NCBI GenBank assembly: GCA_017937215.1
Contig: JAGBDZ010000062.1
Coordinates: 1 to 46,412 of the forward strand
Length of the DNA: 46,412 nucleotides
Direction: 5' to 3'
Source: Akkermansia sp.
Lineage (GTDB): Bacteria; Verrucomicrobiota; Verrucomicrobiia; Verrucomicrobiales; Akkermansiaceae
The notes under the pieces were generated by a model that worked only from the letters and a program-made list of their open reading frames with translations, was not told the DNA's origin and searched no databases. This document shows positions 1 through 7,193 of the stretch, piece by piece (the first letter of the stretch is position 1; each line of letters begins with the position of its first letter). The position numbers and the translations under genes are program-made.

Positions 1-258
1 CCCCGAACGAAGTGAGCGGGTGGCAGCCAGTCACGGCGTAGGGCGTAAGCCCGGAGACGGAAAATCGTTGCTTCACAATAAGCTGCGGCCTCCCTGCCAC
101 CCCTCCACGTTGGTCGGGGTTCCGGTTATTTTTTATTCCAAACCCAGAGTTCGGGGCTTCGCGTCTCGCGTTGCTCGCTTGCTACGCCCTCGCAGGCCGC
201 CGCGTGGCGGCTCCACTCTGGGCTATGGTTATACCGCCCTCCGGGCTCAAAATTCCGC
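1..258. repeat. Structured interspersed repeat, inverted pair at left window edge
   Basis: Two inverted copies of one unit meet here. A partial forward copy occupies 1-28 (CCCCG ... GGGTGGCAG) and a longer reverse copy occupies 94-258, with about 65 bp between the two GGTGGCAG ends. On the minus strand the long copy reads GCGGAATTTTGAGCCCGGAGGGC, then ATAGCCCAGAGTGGAGCCGCC, ACTCTGGGTTTGG and GGAACCCCG...GGGGTGGCAG in order. The same blocks recur at 46203-46412. CCCAGAGT pairs with ACTCTGGG as a stem. Open frames across this stretch look like translated repeat. Bases 259-338 hold nothing recognisable. Confidence 0.8.
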
Positions 259-338
259 TACGCTGACGCTCCGCAAACTACTCTACAAATTCCAATTTAT
301 CGAGCTCCTTACTCAATCTTTGGGGCGCATGTGAAAAT

Positions 339-689
339 TCATGGACGATTCACCACCACCCACACGCGCCAGAGGAGATAGGCAGCAGAGGCCAACAGGG
401 CTAGCGTCCACCCGGGGCTGTATCCCTGTGCATGCACAACCGCTATCGCCACCAGCAGCAGAAGAAAAGCCACGCTGCACAGCACGAAATGCAGCACACT
501 GTGCGGCCGCAGCAGCACGCCAAACGCTGCATACGCCAGCAGAGCACCGCCCATATACGCATAACACCACATGCGATGATGCTCCACCGCCGCCGGGTCA
601 GCCGCCGTGAGCCAGGCCTGCATCAGTCCGCCGTTCAGAAGATAAAGAAAGGCCAGAAACGCCAGAACGCATGATATCTTGCGCCACAT
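339..689 (-). CDS. Small multi-pass membrane protein, unknown function
   Basis: A 116-residue protein dominated by hydrophobic segments: roughly residues 5-25, 38-58, 64-84 and 88-110 look like four membrane helices separated by short polar loops. No family is recognised. An in-frame TTG exists 12 codons earlier, but ATG at 689 is preferred because a promoter-like TTGTTA-N17-TATACT ends 7 nt before it, which would place the transcript start at the ATG and put the TTG inside the -35 box. The gene is divergent from the M16 peptidase and shares an 83 bp intergenic region with it. Confidence 0.6.
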   Translation of the reverse strand: MWRKISCVLAFLAFLYLLNGGLMQAWLTAADPAAVEHHRMWCYAYMGGALLAYAAFGVLLRPHSVLHFVLCSVAFLLLLVAIAVVHAQGYSPGWTLALLASAAYLLWRVWVVVNRP

Positions 690-696
690 GCCAGGT

Positions 697-725
697 AGTA
701 TATCCCTCGTTTCATGCCATAACAA
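697..725 (-). promoter_or_regulatory. Promoter of small membrane protein gene (leaderless geometry)
   Basis: On the minus strand TTGTTA (720-725) lies 17 bp from TATACT (697-702), and the -10 box ends 7 nt before the ATG at 689. Transcription would start at or next to the start codon. The -35 box matches the consensus at 4 of 6 positions. Confidence 0.45.
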
Positions 726-736
726 GCCCTAATTGC

Positions 737-765
737 TTGCACCTCGCAGCTCACTGTGCGATACT
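737..765 (+). promoter_or_regulatory. Promoter of M16 peptidase gene (leaderless geometry)
   Basis: TTGCAC (737-742), 17 bp spacer, GATACT (760-765), then 7 nt to the ATG at 773. It overlaps back to back with the promoter of the divergent membrane protein gene. It supports the start at 773 over an upstream in-frame start, which would precede the promoter. Confidence 0.45.
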
Positions 766-772
766 GCGTTTC

Positions 773-3271
773 ATGCAGCACGAGGTACACGTATGTTCCA
801 ATGGATTCACCACGGTGGTGGCTCCGCAGAAGGCTTTTCCGCTGGTTTCGCTCCAGGTGTGGATCGAGACAGGCTCCATCCACGAAGGGGAGCACCTGGG
901 CGCGGGGCTTTCGCACCTGCTGGAGCACATGGTGTTCAAGGGAACAGATGAGTTCAGCGCCCGCCAGCTGAACGAACGCGTGCCCGAGCTGGGCGGCATG
1001 TGGAATGCCTACACCAGCACCGACCGCACCGTATTTTATATCGATGGCCCGGCGGCGCACTGGCGGGAGTTCCTGCACCTGCTCGCCCAGCTGTGCCTGC
1101 ACCCCGCCTTCCCCCGCGAGGAATGGGAGCGCGAGCGAGATGTCATCCGCCGCGAGATGAGCATGTACAACGATGACCCGCAGGACACCGCCTACCACGC
1201 GCTCATCCGCACGCTGTTCAAGGTGGCCCCGCGCCGCCAGCCGGTCATCGGCACCCGCAGCGCCTTCGATTCCCTGAGCTATGAGGACATGGTGGCCTAC
1301 CACCGCGCCCGCTATGTGCCGGGCAACATGTTCCTGTGCGTGGCGGGCGATGTGGACCCCGCCGAGCTTTTCGCCGCGGCCGATGCCGAATTCGGCAGCG
1401 CCGCTGCCACCCCGGCCAGGGCGGTCATTCCCATGGCCGAGCCGCGCCAGTGGGGCCCACGCACGCACCGCTGCGAATTTGCCCAGCCCACCAGCACCCT
1501 CATGCTGGCCTGGCGCACCCCCACCTCCAATCACCCGGATGCCGCCGCGCTGTCAATTCTGGGTTCCATTCTGGGTGAGGGCCGCTCCGCCTGGTTATAC
1601 AGAAAATTCCACGATGAACTGGGGCTGGCGCACGATGTATCCATCATGCCGGTGCCGGACCGCACGGGCGAAGGCGCCCTGGTGCTGGAACTCGACGTAG
1701 ACCGCGAGAAGCGCGATGAGCTTCGCGATGCGGTGCTGGAGTTCATGCGTACCTTGCCGGAGGCGGAGTTCGACGAAGCCCGCCGCCGCTCGCGCCGCCA
1801 GATGCTCACGGGGCGCCTGCGCGGACTTTCCACCGTGCAGGGCGTGGCAAATGTGCTGGGTATGTCCTGGCACCTGAGCCGCAACCCGAACAGCATGGAA
1901 GAATGGGATGCCGCGCTCTCCCACGTCACGAACGAGGACCTGACCCGCGTGGCCGCCACCTATTTCACCCCCGACCGCCTGGTGGAGGTGAGTGTGGACC
2001 CCACCGGCACGAATGAGGACACCACCGCAGCCAGCGGCAAGGCCGATGACCACGCCCCGGTGGTGCACACCCTGCCCAATGGTCTGCGCGTGGTCACCCG
2101 CATGGACAAGCGCGTGCCCCTGGCCTATGCCGAAATTGTGTTCGGTGCCGGCAGCCAGACGGAAACTGCGCAAAACGCCGGCATCAATTCCCTGCTGGCC
2201 GAATGTCTTTTGAAAGGCACCACCACCCGCAGCGCCGAGCAACTGGCCAACGAGGTGGAAAACCTGGGCGGCTCTATCGCCAGCGCCGCCGGGAACAATA
2301 CATTCAACCTCTCCATCCGCGGGCTGGCAGCGGACCTCCCCGCCCTGCTGGAGCTGCTGGCCGATGCCACCCTGCACCCCACCCTGCCCGCCGAGGTGGT
2401 CGAAAACGAAAAGAACGCCATGGTGGCCGATATCATGGACGCCGAGGAAGACCCCGCCGCCCTTGCCTTCCGCAAGCTCCGCGGGCTCTGCTTCGGCAAT
2501 GTCTCCTACGGCAACCACCGCGATGGCACCGTGGAAAGCGTGCAGAGTCTTACCCGCAGCAAGCTGCTCAGCCAGCATGCCCGCCTGGTCTGCGCGCAGA
2601 ACGCCGTGCTGGCCGTAGCCGGCGATATTGAGCCGGAGCAGGTGCTGGCGCTGGCGGAGCAATACTTCGGCACCATGCCCGCCGGCATACCCGCCGAGCG
2701 CACCACCACCCCTGCCCAGATGCCCGCGGATGCCGTGCAGATTCTGGACAAGGAACAGGCCGTGCTGGCCCTGGCCGTGCCGGCAGCAAACGCGCTTTCC
2801 GACTCCACGCCCACCCAGCTGCTCTTCGAGGAATGGTGCCGCGACATGGCCGGCCCGCTCTTCGATGAAATCCGAGAGAAACGCGGACTGGCGTACTACG
2901 CCGCCGCGTCCTCCCTGCTGGGGGTGGATGCCGGCTGCCTCTACTTCTACCTGGGCACCGCACCGGAACAACTGGCCGAAGCCCGCAGCGTGCTGGAAGA
3001 AACACTCAACCGCCTGGCACAGGAAGGCATGCCCGCCGATGCCCTGGAACGCGCCCGCTCCACCGCCCTCACCGCCCGCGTGCTTGCCCTCCAAAGCTGC
3101 GGCAAACGCTGCAGCGGCATGGCCGTGAATACCCTGCTGGGCCTCGGCGCCGACTACGATGACCGCGTGCCCGACCTCCTCCGCGCCGTCACCCCGGAGC
3201 AGATGAACCGCTTCATCGCCGCCACCCTCTCCCCCTCCGCCACCCGCACCTGGATTTCTGTTCACCCCTGA
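773..3271 (+). CDS. M16 family zinc metallopeptidase, two-module single chain
   Basis: An 832-residue protein made of two M16 (insulinase/pitrilysin-like) modules of about 420 residues each. The first carries the inverted zinc motif HLLEH (H48, E51, H52), followed about 75 residues later by the acidic EEWERERDVIRREM region expected to supply the third ligand. The second begins near the LPNGLRVVTRM segment and has LLAEC where HxxEH should be, so it is probably non-catalytic; it keeps the RGLAYY motif typical of the substrate-binding half. This active-plus-inactive arrangement is normal for M16 enzymes, which close like a clamshell around peptides. No clear signal peptide is present at the chosen start, so the compartment is uncertain. 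The start at 773 agrees with the promoter and with the module boundary; an upstream in-frame ATG would add 34 residues without family similarity. A hairpin array begins 17 bp after the stop. Confidence 0.9.
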   Translation: MQHEVHVCSNGFTTVVAPQKAFPLVSLQVWIETGSIHEGEHLGAGLSHLLEHMVFKGTDEFSARQLNERVPELGGMWNAYTSTDRTVFYIDGPAAHWREFLHLLAQLCLHPAFPREEWERERDVIRREMSMYNDDPQDTAYHALIRTLFKVAPRRQPVIGTRSAFDSLSYEDMVAYHRARYVPGNMFLCVAGDVDPAELFAAADAEFGSAAATPARAVIPMAEPRQWGPRTHRCEFAQPTSTLMLAWRTPTSNHPDAAALSILGSILGEGRSAWLYRKFHDELGLAHDVSIMPVPDRTGEGALVLELDVDREKRDELRDAVLEFMRTLPEAEFDEARRRSRRQMLTGRLRGLSTVQGVANVLGMSWHLSRNPNSMEEWDAALSHVTNEDLTRVAATYFTPDRLVEVSVDPTGTNEDTTAASGKADDHAPVVHTLPNGLRVVTRMDKRVPLAYAEIVFGAGSQTETAQNAGINSLLAECLLKGTTTRSAEQLANEVENLGGSIASAAGNNTFNLSIRGLAADLPALLELLADATLHPTLPAEVVENEKNAMVADIMDAEEDPAALAFRKLRGLCFGNVSYGNHRDGTVESVQSLTRSKLLSQHARLVCAQNAVLAVAGDIEPEQVLALAEQYFGTMPAGIPAERTTTPAQMPADAVQILDKEQAVLALAVPAANALSDSTPTQLLFEEWCRDMAGPLFDEIREKRGLAYYAAASSLLGVDAGCLYFYLGTAPEQLAEARSVLEETLNRLAQEGMPADALERARSTALTARVLALQSCGKRCSGMAVNTLLGLGADYDDRVPDLLRAVTPEQMNRFIAATLSPSATRTWISVHP

Positions 3272-3288
3272 CGTCCGAACATCGTGAG

Positions 3289-3369
3289 GATATCGTCTGC
3301 CGCAACCGCGGCAGATTTCGTCCGGCGCCAGCCGGATTTCGTCCAGGCCCAAAGGGACTGGATATCGTT
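3289..3369 (+). repeat. Array of GATWTCGTC repeats separated by different hairpins
   Basis: Four 9-mers GATATCGTC (3289-3297), GATTTCGTC (3314-3322), GATTTCGTC (3335-3343) and GATATCGTT (3361-3369) are spaced 25, 21 and 26 bp. Each gap is a small palindrome of different sequence: TGCCGC/GCGGCA, CGGC/GCCG, and CAG-GCCC/GGGA-CTG. Conserved spacers with changing stems are seen directly; the function is unknown. The array sits just after the peptidase stop and could also end its transcript. Confidence 0.7.
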
Positions 3370-3635
3370 TACCTATGCAGCGGCATGTGCAACGATGCGT
3401 CTCTGGTAAAAAACAACACGCTGTCTTTTTCACTATCAGCACGACCTTTGCGTCCATCTAAAATGCATTTTCAGGCAATTTCACCTTCACCGGTTTGCGC
3501 TTTCAGAAAGCGTATAAATTTCCATTATTGCATTGATGGCGTTCTCTTTATATATTCTTGTATAAGAAATTTCTTTTATGAATGATTAGGGTTTATAATT
3601 CCATCAATAATTGTTTTTTAATGTTTTCTTCATGC
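3370..3635. other. AT-rich non-coding stretch before the DUF6056-like gene
   Basis: About 270 bp of AT-rich sequence without a credible gene. The 13-mer GAAAGCGTATAAA occurs at 3506-3518 and again at 3652-3664, where it carries the -10 box of the downstream promoter; the first copy may be a duplicated promoter fragment. Nothing else was recognised. Confidence 0.5.
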
Positions 3636-3664
3636 TTGACATACGGATTCTGAAAGCGTATAAA
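3636..3664 (+). promoter_or_regulatory. Strong promoter of DUF6056-like gene (leaderless geometry)
   Basis: A perfect TTGACA (3636-3641), a 17 bp spacer and TATAAA (3659-3664), with only 7 nt before the ATG at 3672. The start point would fall at the start codon, and no ribosome-binding site is seen. Confidence 0.7.
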
Positions 3665-3671
3665 CACGGGC

Positions 3672-5384
3672 ATGTTCCTATTTTTGCGCGGAAACAGAAA
3701 CCAACCGATTCACAGGGAGAACACATCATACAATGGGCAGAAAATTATACTTCTCACGCTTCTGTTATTTCTCCTGTCTGGCACATTTTTCCTATTTTTC
3801 AAAGCGACTGTAACATTCCCCCTGTGCTCTGACGATTTTTCCTATTCCTACATACATGGAAGCGGGGGAGCCAGAGTTCAAAAGCTTTCTGATGTTCTCA
3901 ACTCACAGGCCCACCATTATCTTACCTGGGGTGGACGTTTCTGGACTCACTGCGTGGTGCAATATCTATTGATGTTCGACAAATGGGTATTCAACCTGGC
4001 TAACGTGTTAGTATACGCTTTGAGTACGTATTTCATTTCGCGCATAGGAAGATCTAGATTTCATCCATGGTATTGGCTATTGTCAGCCGCTACTTTCTGG
4101 TGCATCATGCCCGCCACAGGATGCACCATGTTCTGGCTTACGGGAAGCGTGAACTATTTATGGAGCTCCTGCATCAATGCCATTTTTTTGTATGTAATAT
4201 GCTCTGACAGGCATAAGCCCCACATCCTGATGCTACCACTAAGCATTTTAGCAGGCAATGCTCATGAAGGAATATCAGCAGGGGTCGTCGTAGCCTCAGT
4301 GATTCTTTTAACGTTACATCGGCAACACCGCTGGATGTATGCATTGATGGCAGCATGTTATGTTGCTGGTTGTCTATCGAATATTTTTGCGCCAGGAAAT
4401 TTTGTGCGACTTGAAACACTTTCAAACGGAGAAACCAGCATCTGCCTGCTCGATATTCTGGCCAGGCTCTATCTGAACTCAAAATCTCTCATTCAACAGA
4501 TAAGATGTATAAATGACATTGGAGTTTTCATATCCATATGCATGTTCAGTGCATCCATCCTTGCATTTTTCAGACTACTTTTCATCAACAAGAGAAAGTC
4601 CATCATCACAGGCTCTCTGATAGCAGGCGCATTATCCAGTTTATTCTTAAATCTTTACACCGGAACAATCTATCCCCGGGCCATGTATGGATTCTGCTTC
4701 ATTACCTATATTTTATTCTTCGTTTCATTCTCTTTTGTATTACCTCTAAAAAGAACAAAGAATGCATATATCCCTTTATTTTTGCTAGTTCTGACACTGA
4801 ATGCATACGAACTTCCTAAAGCAGCGCATGCCGTTCAAGCCATGAAAGATCAACTCGAAAAAACAAGAAGCGAAACACAAAAGGGCTATCAACTCATTGG
4901 CACAACGGAAAACTTTGAAACAGCCGACTCCCGATACATGGAACAATGGGGTCTTGGAAACAACGTCATCCACAATCGCCCGCTTTCGAGGTATTATGGC
5001 GGCGTTGAATTCACGGTACTCAACAAAAAACAAAAACAATTTATTGAAAAGAACCTGCCAGCATTAAAAGAACTGCCACTTGGCCAAATCACAAATTTTG
5101 CAGACAATTATCACGCCATCAGGATCACCTATTCTCCCACCAGAGTCAATCTAACTCTACCACCAAAAGAACTACCATACCGTTTCACTATTGTACGGGA
5201 ATATGTAAAGAATCAGCCCCGGACACAGCATCCCATGGTGATTGCCCTTCATGAAAATTATTTCATTGTCTGGCAAACGGAAGAAAAAGCATATAATGTA
5301 TCCATCAAATCACAAAACGGTACAACCGAGGTCATCATCCAGGCACCTTTACCCCCCCCCCACCAACAAGCAAGTGCTTATTAG
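3672..5384 (+). CDS. Large polytopic membrane protein, DUF6056-like (glycosyltransferase-like)
   Basis: A 570-residue protein with a first membrane segment at about residues 25-45, then a DDFSYSY motif and a W-G-G-R-F segment (near residues 55-90), then about nine further hydrophobic helices to residue 365, and a soluble C-terminal part of about 200 residues. An acidic pair right after the first helix, followed by W-G-R-F, matches my recollection of DUF6056 family proteins, which resemble GT-C type polyprenyl-phosphate-sugar transferases; enzymatic activity is inference. The gene is much more AT-rich than its neighbours and uses A/T-ending codons, suggesting recent acquisition. It has its own strong promoter and no operon partner. 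A C10 tract lies 7 codons before the stop, so slippage would only rewrite the tail. The start at 3672 is fixed by the promoter. Confidence 0.75.
   Translation: MFLFLRGNRNQPIHRENTSYNGQKIILLTLLLFLLSGTFFLFFKATVTFPLCSDDFSYSYIHGSGGARVQKLSDVLNSQAHHYLTWGGRFWTHCVVQYLLMFDKWVFNLANVLVYALSTYFISRIGRSRFHPWYWLLSAATFWCIMPATGCTMFWLTGSVNYLWSSCINAIFLYVICSDRHKPHILMLPLSILAGNAHEGISAGVVVASVILLTLHRQHRWMYALMAACYVAGCLSNIFAPGNFVRLETLSNGETSICLLDILARLYLNSKSLIQQIRCINDIGVFISICMFSASILAFFRLLFINKRKSIITGSLIAGALSSLFLNLYTGTIYPRAMYGFCFITYILFFVSFSFVLPLKRTKNAYIPLFLLVLTLNAYELPKAAHAVQAMKDQLEKTRSETQKGYQLIGTTENFETADSRYMEQWGLGNNVIHNRPLSRYYGGVEFTVLNKKQKQFIEKNLPALKELPLGQITNFADNYHAIRITYSPTRVNLTLPPKELPYRFTIVREYVKNQPRTQHPMVIALHENYFIVWQTEEKAYNVSIKSQNGTTEVIIQAPLPPPHQQASAY
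5352..5361 (+). repeat. C10 homopolymer near the 3' end of the DUF6056-like gene
   Basis: Ten consecutive C residues encode the Pro-Pro-Pro run near the C-terminus. Such tracts are prone to slipped-strand length change, which here would alter only the last residues and the stop position. Confidence 0.9.
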
Positions 5385-5405
5385 GCGGCGGACGCATAAC
5401 ATTGC

Positions 5406-5434
5406 TTGAAAACGGATGGGAGAGTGGGCATACT
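5406..5434 (+). promoter_or_regulatory. Promoter of small RHH gene (leaderless geometry)
   Basis: TTGAAA (5406-5411), 17 bp spacer, CATACT (5429-5434), then 6 nt to the ATG at 5441. It decides the start of the small gene in favour of 5441. Confidence 0.5.
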
Positions 5435-5440
5435 ACGCAC

Positions 5441-5605
5441 ATGCCCACACTCCATATGATAACCTTCCGATGCCAGGAGGCGCTGTTTGAGCGTCTGGAA
5501 AGATTTGCCCGGCAGCGCGGGATAGACCGCACCTCGGTGCTCAAGCTGGCGCTGCACTACTACCTGAACTGCCTTAGCGGTCGGAGCTCCAATCCACGGA
5601 GCTGA
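5441..5605 (+). CDS. Small ribbon-helix-helix-like protein
   Basis: 54 residues. After a short lead, MITFRCQEALFERLERFA forms a predicted beta strand plus helix, and RTSVLKLALHYYL a second helix after the GID turn. That beta-alpha-alpha order is the ribbon-helix-helix (CopG/Arc type) DNA-binding fold, so a small dimeric repressor is likely; the target is unknown. Its 3' end overlaps tail to tail by about 30 bp with the phage-virion-like gene on the other strand. An internal ATG at 5456 would give a 49-residue version, but the promoter favours 5441. Position next to phage-like and AT-rich genes suggests a mobile-element remnant. Confidence 0.6.
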   Translation: MPTLHMITFRCQEALFERLERFARQRGIDRTSVLKLALHYYLNCLSGRSSNPRS

Positions 5606-6065
5606 GGCCACGGAATAATCCACCAGCCGCCCCCAGCCAGGCACCCTTGCTGCGCAGGCGTGCCTGGTTGGCCTGTGTTTTCAGGTCGAGCGCATCGTAT
5701 GCGCCCTGGGAGCGGATAGTGTTGGCCTCCTGCAAAGCTGCATTAGTGCGGTTGTTGATATCGTCCTCCAGGCGGGTGGCGAGGTCGCACTCGCGGGTAG
5801 CGGCTGTGCCGGATGTGAGAATACCGGAGGCTGCGGCATCTGCCCGGGCGGAGGCGAGCTGCATTTGCGCATTGCGCTGCTCGCGCCGGCTATTCTCCAG
5901 TGCGGTATGCGTGATGGCGCCGGCCTGGTTTTCGGCCAGGCGGCGGCGTTCGTCGGCAGCAGCGTTGAAAGCGCGAGCCTGCTGGCGTTCGGCAGAAGCC
6001 TCCAGAGCCTTGCCGGCTACGGTGGAGGCGGTGGTCAGAATGGTTGCTACGGCAGGAAATCCCAT
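5574..6065 (-). CDS. Phage virion (internal/tail-type) protein-like remnant
   Basis: 163 residues. An N-terminal hydrophobic stretch is followed by a long Ala/Gln/Arg-rich coiled-coil helix (residues 20-85), an ASGILTSGTAA segment (about 94-104) and a second long helix ending in a Gly-rich GAAGGLFRGL motif. This order (helix, A-SG-T-SG turn, helix, Gly-rich hydrophobic end) resembles small virion or internal core proteins of podovirus-like phages. No other phage gene is adjacent, so this is probably a domesticated or orphan fragment of a degraded prophage. The call rests on remembered family pattern, not a search. A weak promoter precedes the ATG. Confidence 0.5.
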   Translation of the reverse strand: MGFPAVATILTTASTVAGKALEASAERQQARAFNAAADERRRLAENQAGAITHTALENSRREQRNAQMQLASARADAAASGILTSGTAATRECDLATRLEDDINNRTNAALQEANTIRSQGAYDALDLKTQANQARLRSKGAWLGAAGGLFRGLSSVDWSSDR

Positions 6066-6072
6066 GTGCAGG

Positions 6073-6102
6073 GTTTTACACCGGAAATACCCCGTCAGCC
6101 AA
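6073..6102 (-). promoter_or_regulatory. Weak promoter of phage-like gene
   Basis: On the minus strand TTGGCT (6097-6102), 18 bp spacer, TAAAAC (6073-6078), then 7 nt to the ATG at 6065. It fits the leaderless geometry seen elsewhere, but both boxes are weak. Confidence 0.25.
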
Positions 6103-6140
6103 GCGTAATCAACCAGGGGGAACCGCGTTTCAGGCGGATG

Positions 6141-7055
6141 TCATTTCCCCACCGGGCGGCGGCCAACAATCTTCACCGGTACCGGCAGGTGCATAGCCAG
6201 TCCAAAAACCACACGCTCGCTCACGTCATCTTCGATGCCGCTGATGAAGAAGGTACACCCCAACTCGGCATGCACCACCGGGGCGCAGACAATCGCGCCG
6301 TTGAGCAGGATAGCCAGGCGGTCCTTACCCAGGCTCATGCTGCGGGTAAGGCGGGTGAGAGTCTCACCCCCTCGGGCGGTCAATTCCACATCGATATGCC
6401 CCCGCAGCACATCCATCGCAGCGCGATCTACCTCCAGCTCGGTCACCAGCATCTCATCGGCCGCGGCAGCCTCCGGGCGCTGCACCACCATATACTCGTA
6501 ATACCCGGAACCATCCTCCGGCGAAACCACGCGATGCTCCGCCAGCATGTAGCCGGGCAGCCCCAGGCGGGCTGGCAAAGGAGGAACCTGCGGAGCCGCA
6601 TCATTCAGTTCCGGGTGTTCCTCATGCGCCACCACGGCCGTTTCGTACTCGGCCAGCAGCTCCTGCACCTCGCCATCGCGCATCAGGAGCTCGCTATCCG
6701 GGTGCACGCGGAGGAGTTGCATGGAGGTGCGTTCATTCAGGACAGATTCCAACTCATCCAGAGTTTCGGTGTATTCCTCCATGGTGGGGATAAGGCCACT
6801 GCTCACCTGCACCAGAAAATGGCGTCCCTCACGCCGAACCTGCACTTCGCGCAGGCCCACCAGTTCGCAACGGTAACGAATGGCGGCTATCATGCGCACC
6901 TCCTCGCGTCCGGTCAGCTCTCCCTCGCACTGCGGCTCCAGCACCAGCTCACGCGCAGGCAGGGCAGCCTCCTGCGCTGCCGGTTCGGGGAACTTCACCC
7001 CCGCAATCGGCGCCAGCGCAGTCAGAATACCCAGCAGCAGCGACAGAAGAGACAT
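6141..7055 (-). CDS. Stand-alone SecD periplasmic (P1) domain paralogue
   Basis: 304 residues. A hydrophobic N-terminus (1-20) suggests a signal peptide or membrane anchor. The rest lines up in order with the periplasmic part of the adjacent SecDF: MQLLRVHPDSELL against LELLAVYPESERV; a coiled YETAVVAHEEHPEL region against YEQRLAAYEAELAA; PPLPARLGLPGYML against PRIPSKFGLNDYMIL; YYEYMVVQRP against VVEYMVLQKP; VTELEVDRA against ITGKEVSRA; RLTRSMSLGKDRLAILLNG against RLTGAMQIGRDRLAVVLNN; IVCAPVVHAEL against IKCAPVVQAVL. None of the SecD transmembrane helices after the periplasmic domain, nor the SecF half, is present. Shared lineage-specific inserts point to duplication of the neighbouring gene. 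It is divergent from secDF across 138 bp with its own promoter. Possible roles are modulation of SecDF or handling of exported proteins (inference). Confidence 0.75.
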   Translation of the reverse strand: MSLLSLLLGILTALAPIAGVKFPEPAAQEAALPARELVLEPQCEGELTGREEVRMIAAIRYRCELVGLREVQVRREGRHFLVQVSSGLIPTMEEYTETLDELESVLNERTSMQLLRVHPDSELLMRDGEVQELLAEYETAVVAHEEHPELNDAAPQVPPLPARLGLPGYMLAEHRVVSPEDGSGYYEYMVVQRPEAAAADEMLVTELEVDRAAMDVLRGHIDVELTARGGETLTRLTRSMSLGKDRLAILLNGAIVCAPVVHAELGCTFFISGIEDDVSERVVFGLAMHLPVPVKIVGRRPVGK

Positions 7056-7061
7056 GAGGCT

Positions 7062-7089
7062 ATTCTAACATGCTGCCCCATGAATGCAA
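7062..7089 (-). promoter_or_regulatory. Promoter of SecD-like paralogue (leaderless geometry)
   Basis: On the minus strand TTGCAT (7084-7089), 16 bp spacer, TAGAAT (7062-7067), then 6 nt to the ATG at 7055. Confidence 0.55.
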
Positions 7090-7142
7090 GGGAATTATTG
7101 CGCTCAAACACGCGCACGCGCATAAAATGACGCCCTGCGGAC

Positions 7143-7170
7143 TTGACGCAGAGCAAAAAACTGGCAGAAT
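7143..7170 (+). promoter_or_regulatory. Candidate promoter of secDF
   Basis: TTGACG (7143-7148), 16 bp spacer, CAGAAT (7165-7170). A start point near 7177 would leave a leader of about 17 nt before the ATG at 7194. The -10 box is weak. Confidence 0.35.
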
Positions 7171-7193
7171 GGTGCGGTTCACCTATTAGCATC

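Noticed and set aside
20..334. Open frame of 104 codons on the plus strand
   Set aside because: It runs through the inverted structured repeat, has no family similarity and an Arg/Pro-rich composition typical of translated GC-rich repeats.
3289..3369. CRISPR array
   Set aside because: Repeats are only 9 bp and the gaps are palindromic; there is no cas gene.
1595..3457. 620-codon minus-strand open frame opposite the M16 peptidase
   Set aside because: It is a Gly/His-rich antisense shadow of the peptidase gene and runs through the hairpin array.
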